64,000 nucleotides of DNA. Origin: Clostridium bornimense. GTDB taxonomy: Bacteria > Bacillota > Clostridia > Clostridiales > Clostridiaceae. Position 1 is the stretch's first letter. The number at the start of each line of letters is the position of its first letter. The notes beneath the pieces were generated by a model. The model searched no databases, was not told the origin of the DNA, and saw nothing but the letters and a program-made list of their open reading frames with translations. Made by a program: the position numbers and the translations under genes. The stretch is from positions 1,550,001-1,614,000 of the forward strand of contig NZ_HG917868.1 in assembly GCF_000577895.1 (NCBI RefSeq), read 5' to 3'. This document shows, one piece after another, positions 62,609 through 64,000 of the stretch.

Positions 62609-63436
62609 TTATAAACCCTCACATAAATTTTTTAATAGTATAGTAGTTGTTAAAGATCCTACCCCACCTGGTACCTTAGTTATATATGAAACCTTTTCTA
62701 TTACATCTTCTAAATCAACATCTCCAGTAATCTTTCCTTCTACATCAGAAGTTCCTACATCAATAACTACTGCACCATCCTTTATAAAATTACTATTGAT
62801 ATATTTAGGTTTACCTATTGCACTTACTAATATATCTGCTCTTCTACATACTTCTTCTATATTTTTAGTTCTTGAATGAACAGTGGTAACTGTACAATTT
62901 GCATTAAGTAATAATTGAGCCAATGGTTTACCTACAACATTGCTTCTTCCTATTACAACAGCTTCTTTTCCTTCTAAATCCGTAACTGATCTTAAAATTT
63001 CCATTACTGAAAGTGGTGTACAAGGAATAAATGCTTTATTTCCAGAGTAAAACTGACCTATATTATGAGTTGTTACTCCATCAATATCTTTACTTGGACT
63101 CAATGCCTCTTTTACCTTATCACTATCTATTCCTTTAGGCATCGGCAATAACATAAGGACACCTGTTATATTATTATCATTATTTATTTCATTAACTACA
63201 GATATAATTTCTTCTTCTGACACATTTTCTTCTAGCAAAAATTCTTTAGGTTCTATACCTAATTTGTTTGATAATTTAACTACACTATTTCTATAAAAGT
63301 TACTTCCTCCATCTTTTCCAACTTGGAGTATACCTATAGATACTATTTCACCTTTATTTTTTTTCTCATTAACTATTGCCATAATTTCATTTTGAAATTT
63401 AGATACTAAGCTTTTAACATCAATAATAGCCCCCAT
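62609..63436 (-). CDS. folD: FolD, methylenetetrahydrofolate dehydrogenase, cyclohydrolase residues missing
   Basis: 275 residues with NADP-binding VIGRSNVVGKPLAQLLL and C-terminal IDVGTSDVEGKITGDVD, VPGGVGSLTTTIL. In the active site Tyr48 is kept (NFYRNSVVK), but the catalytic Lys (E. coli Lys54) is Val52, and the Gln of QLPLP is Leu96 (LMLLPMP). The DNA codons confirm this. Lys and Gln are needed for cyclohydrolase activity, so this FolD is probably a dehydrogenase only, as proposed for clostridia that have a separate FchA. Fifteen bases separate it from nusB. Confidence 0.94.
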   Translation of the reverse strand: MGAIIDVKSLVSKFQNEIMAIVNEKKNKGEIVSIGILQVGKDGGSNFYRNSVVKLSNKLGIEPKEFLLEENVSEEEIISVVNEINNDNNITGVLMLLPMPKGIDSDKVKEALSPSKDIDGVTTHNIGQFYSGNKAFIPCTPLSVMEILRSVTDLEGKEAVVIGRSNVVGKPLAQLLLNANCTVTTVHSRTKNIEEVCRRADILVSAIGKPKYINSNFIKDGAVVIDVGTSDVEGKITGDVDLEDVIEKVSYITKVPGGVGSLTTTILLKNLCEGL

Positions 63437-63450
63437 ATTATAATCTCCTC

Positions 63451-63858
63451 CTAATTTATTTTGTCTAAAATTCCATTTATGAAACCTTTACTTTTTTCCT
63501 CACTATATTTTTTCGAAAGTTCTAATGCTTCATTTATAGATACAGCTTTTGGAATATCATCTTCATACTTTATTTCATAAATAGCTACAAATAATATAGC
63601 TACATTTATTTTTGAAATTCTTTCAAACTTCCACTTTTGTGAGCTTTCACTAATATATCCTTTTAACTCTTCATTTTTTTCACATATATTTTTTAATTTT
63701 TCCTTAAGGTATTTAAGATCTATATCTTTAAACTTATCCTCTTTTCCTGATACCTCATTTTCTACGAAGTTTTCAAATACTTCATCACAATCAAATTTAT
63801 GTATAATACTTTCATATACTAATTTAAATGTAAGTTCTCTTGTTTTTCTACGATTCAT
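63451..63858 (-). CDS. nusB: transcription antitermination factor NusB
   Basis: 135 residues, all helical. N-terminal RRKTRELTFKLVYES and C-terminal INVAILFVAIYEIKYEDDIP, SINEALELSKKYSEEKSKGF, GILDKI are typical. It binds boxA RNA with NusE in rRNA antitermination. Confidence 0.94.
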   Translation of the reverse strand: MNRRKTRELTFKLVYESIIHKFDCDEVFENFVENEVSGKEDKFKDIDLKYLKEKLKNICEKNEELKGYISESSQKWKFERISKINVAILFVAIYEIKYEDDIPKAVSINEALELSKKYSEEKSKGFINGILDKIN

Positions 63859-63911
63859 AACTTCCTCCTAAATACTTATCTTCATTTATATTATACATAT
63901 AATATAATAAA

Positions 63912-63934
63912 ATAAAACACCCTCTTTAAGAGGG
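63912..63934 (-). terminator. terminator after the Asp23-type gene
   Basis: CCCTCT (63920-63925) and AGAGGG (63929-63934) form a short GC-rich stem; on the minus strand TGTTTTATTTTATT follows. It is five bases after the stop of the preceding gene. Confidence 0.65.
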
Positions 63935-63938
63935 CGCC

Positions 63939-64000
63939 CTATTCTTCTTCACTTATAGTTTCGTTTTCTGGCTTTGGAAACATAACATTTTGAACATAAA
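63939..64000 (-). CDS. Asp23/YloU-type protein (C-terminal end only)
   Basis: The last 20 codons read YVQNVMFPKPENETISEEE and a stop. The pattern V-Q-x-V-x-F-P and an acidic end is that of the Asp23/Gls24 (YloU) envelope stress proteins, which usually precede nusB in Firmicutes. The remainder is outside the window. Confidence 0.7.
   Translation of the reverse strand, partial: YVQNVMFPKPENETISEEE

Overview
The window joins two kinds of DNA. Positions 1 to about 32,450 are most of a prophage (its left end lies outside the window). Positions about 32,480 to 64,000 are very AT-rich chromosome of a spore-forming clostridium, probably Clostridium sensu stricto. The evidence for the host is spo0A, spoIVB and spoIIM, a cell-wall enzyme with clostridial ChW repeats, and a gene order (nusB-folD-xseA-xseB-ispA-dxs-tlyA-nadK-argR-recN-spoIVB-spo0A) that is standard in clostridia. 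The phage part is visibly richer in G+C and has a different codon style.

Prophage layout, mostly on the minus strand from right to left. Early and replication genes run from a sigma-like regulator (23.9 kb) through a Cas4-like nuclease, a DUF2815 ssDNA-binding-type protein and a family A DNA polymerase. An AT-rich cargo cassette (TetR regulator plus two membrane proteins, 17.2-18.9 kb) interrupts this series. It continues with an antirepressor, a DUF4406-like protein, a VapE-type primase/helicase, a VRR-NUC nuclease, an SNF2 helicase and a late-type regulator. Then come HNH and the small terminase subunit, a 7-kb cargo block, and the large terminase and portal. The cargo block between the terminase genes holds S-adenosylmethionine synthetase, two DNA methyltransferases, an amidoligase, a gamma-glutamylcyclotransferase-like protein and small DUF proteins. 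It looks like a self-supplied DNA-methylation and peptide-ligation module. The phage end abuts the 3' end of rlmD, a known integration hotspot for phages and ICEs in Firmicutes.

The most unusual region is 24.4-32.2 kb, where a lysogeny module would be expected. It holds an ImmA-like metallopeptidase with an extra N-terminal domain. Divergent from it is an operon of a small XRE gene (broken by a 9-A run), a PLD-type nuclease, a Z1-domain ATPase and a second PLD-type protein with altered catalytic residues. Convergent to that operon is an XRE regulator plus C5-methyltransferase pair. I read this as an ATP-dependent restriction-modification-like defence system carried by the prophage. Upstream of the sigma-like gene is a leader with two mutually exclusive helices, one of which covers the ribosome binding site.

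Chromosome layout. Next to the phage are rlmD, small membrane proteins, the ChW glucosaminidase, a decayed secreted-protein gene, and a SUKH-like/PBECR-like pair. Then come the nucleoside salvage operon (deoB, two purine nucleoside phosphorylases, pdp), a XerD-like protein that lacks most catalytic residues, spoIIM and a Nudix hydrolase. The branched-chain amino acid operon ilvN-ilvC-leuC-leuD-leuB-ilvB has a strong promoter and no T-box that I can see. The sporulation and housekeeping series up to nusB and the end of an Asp23-type gene closes the window. I see no tRNA, rRNA, insertion sequence or CRISPR array. No integrase is present in the visible part of the prophage.
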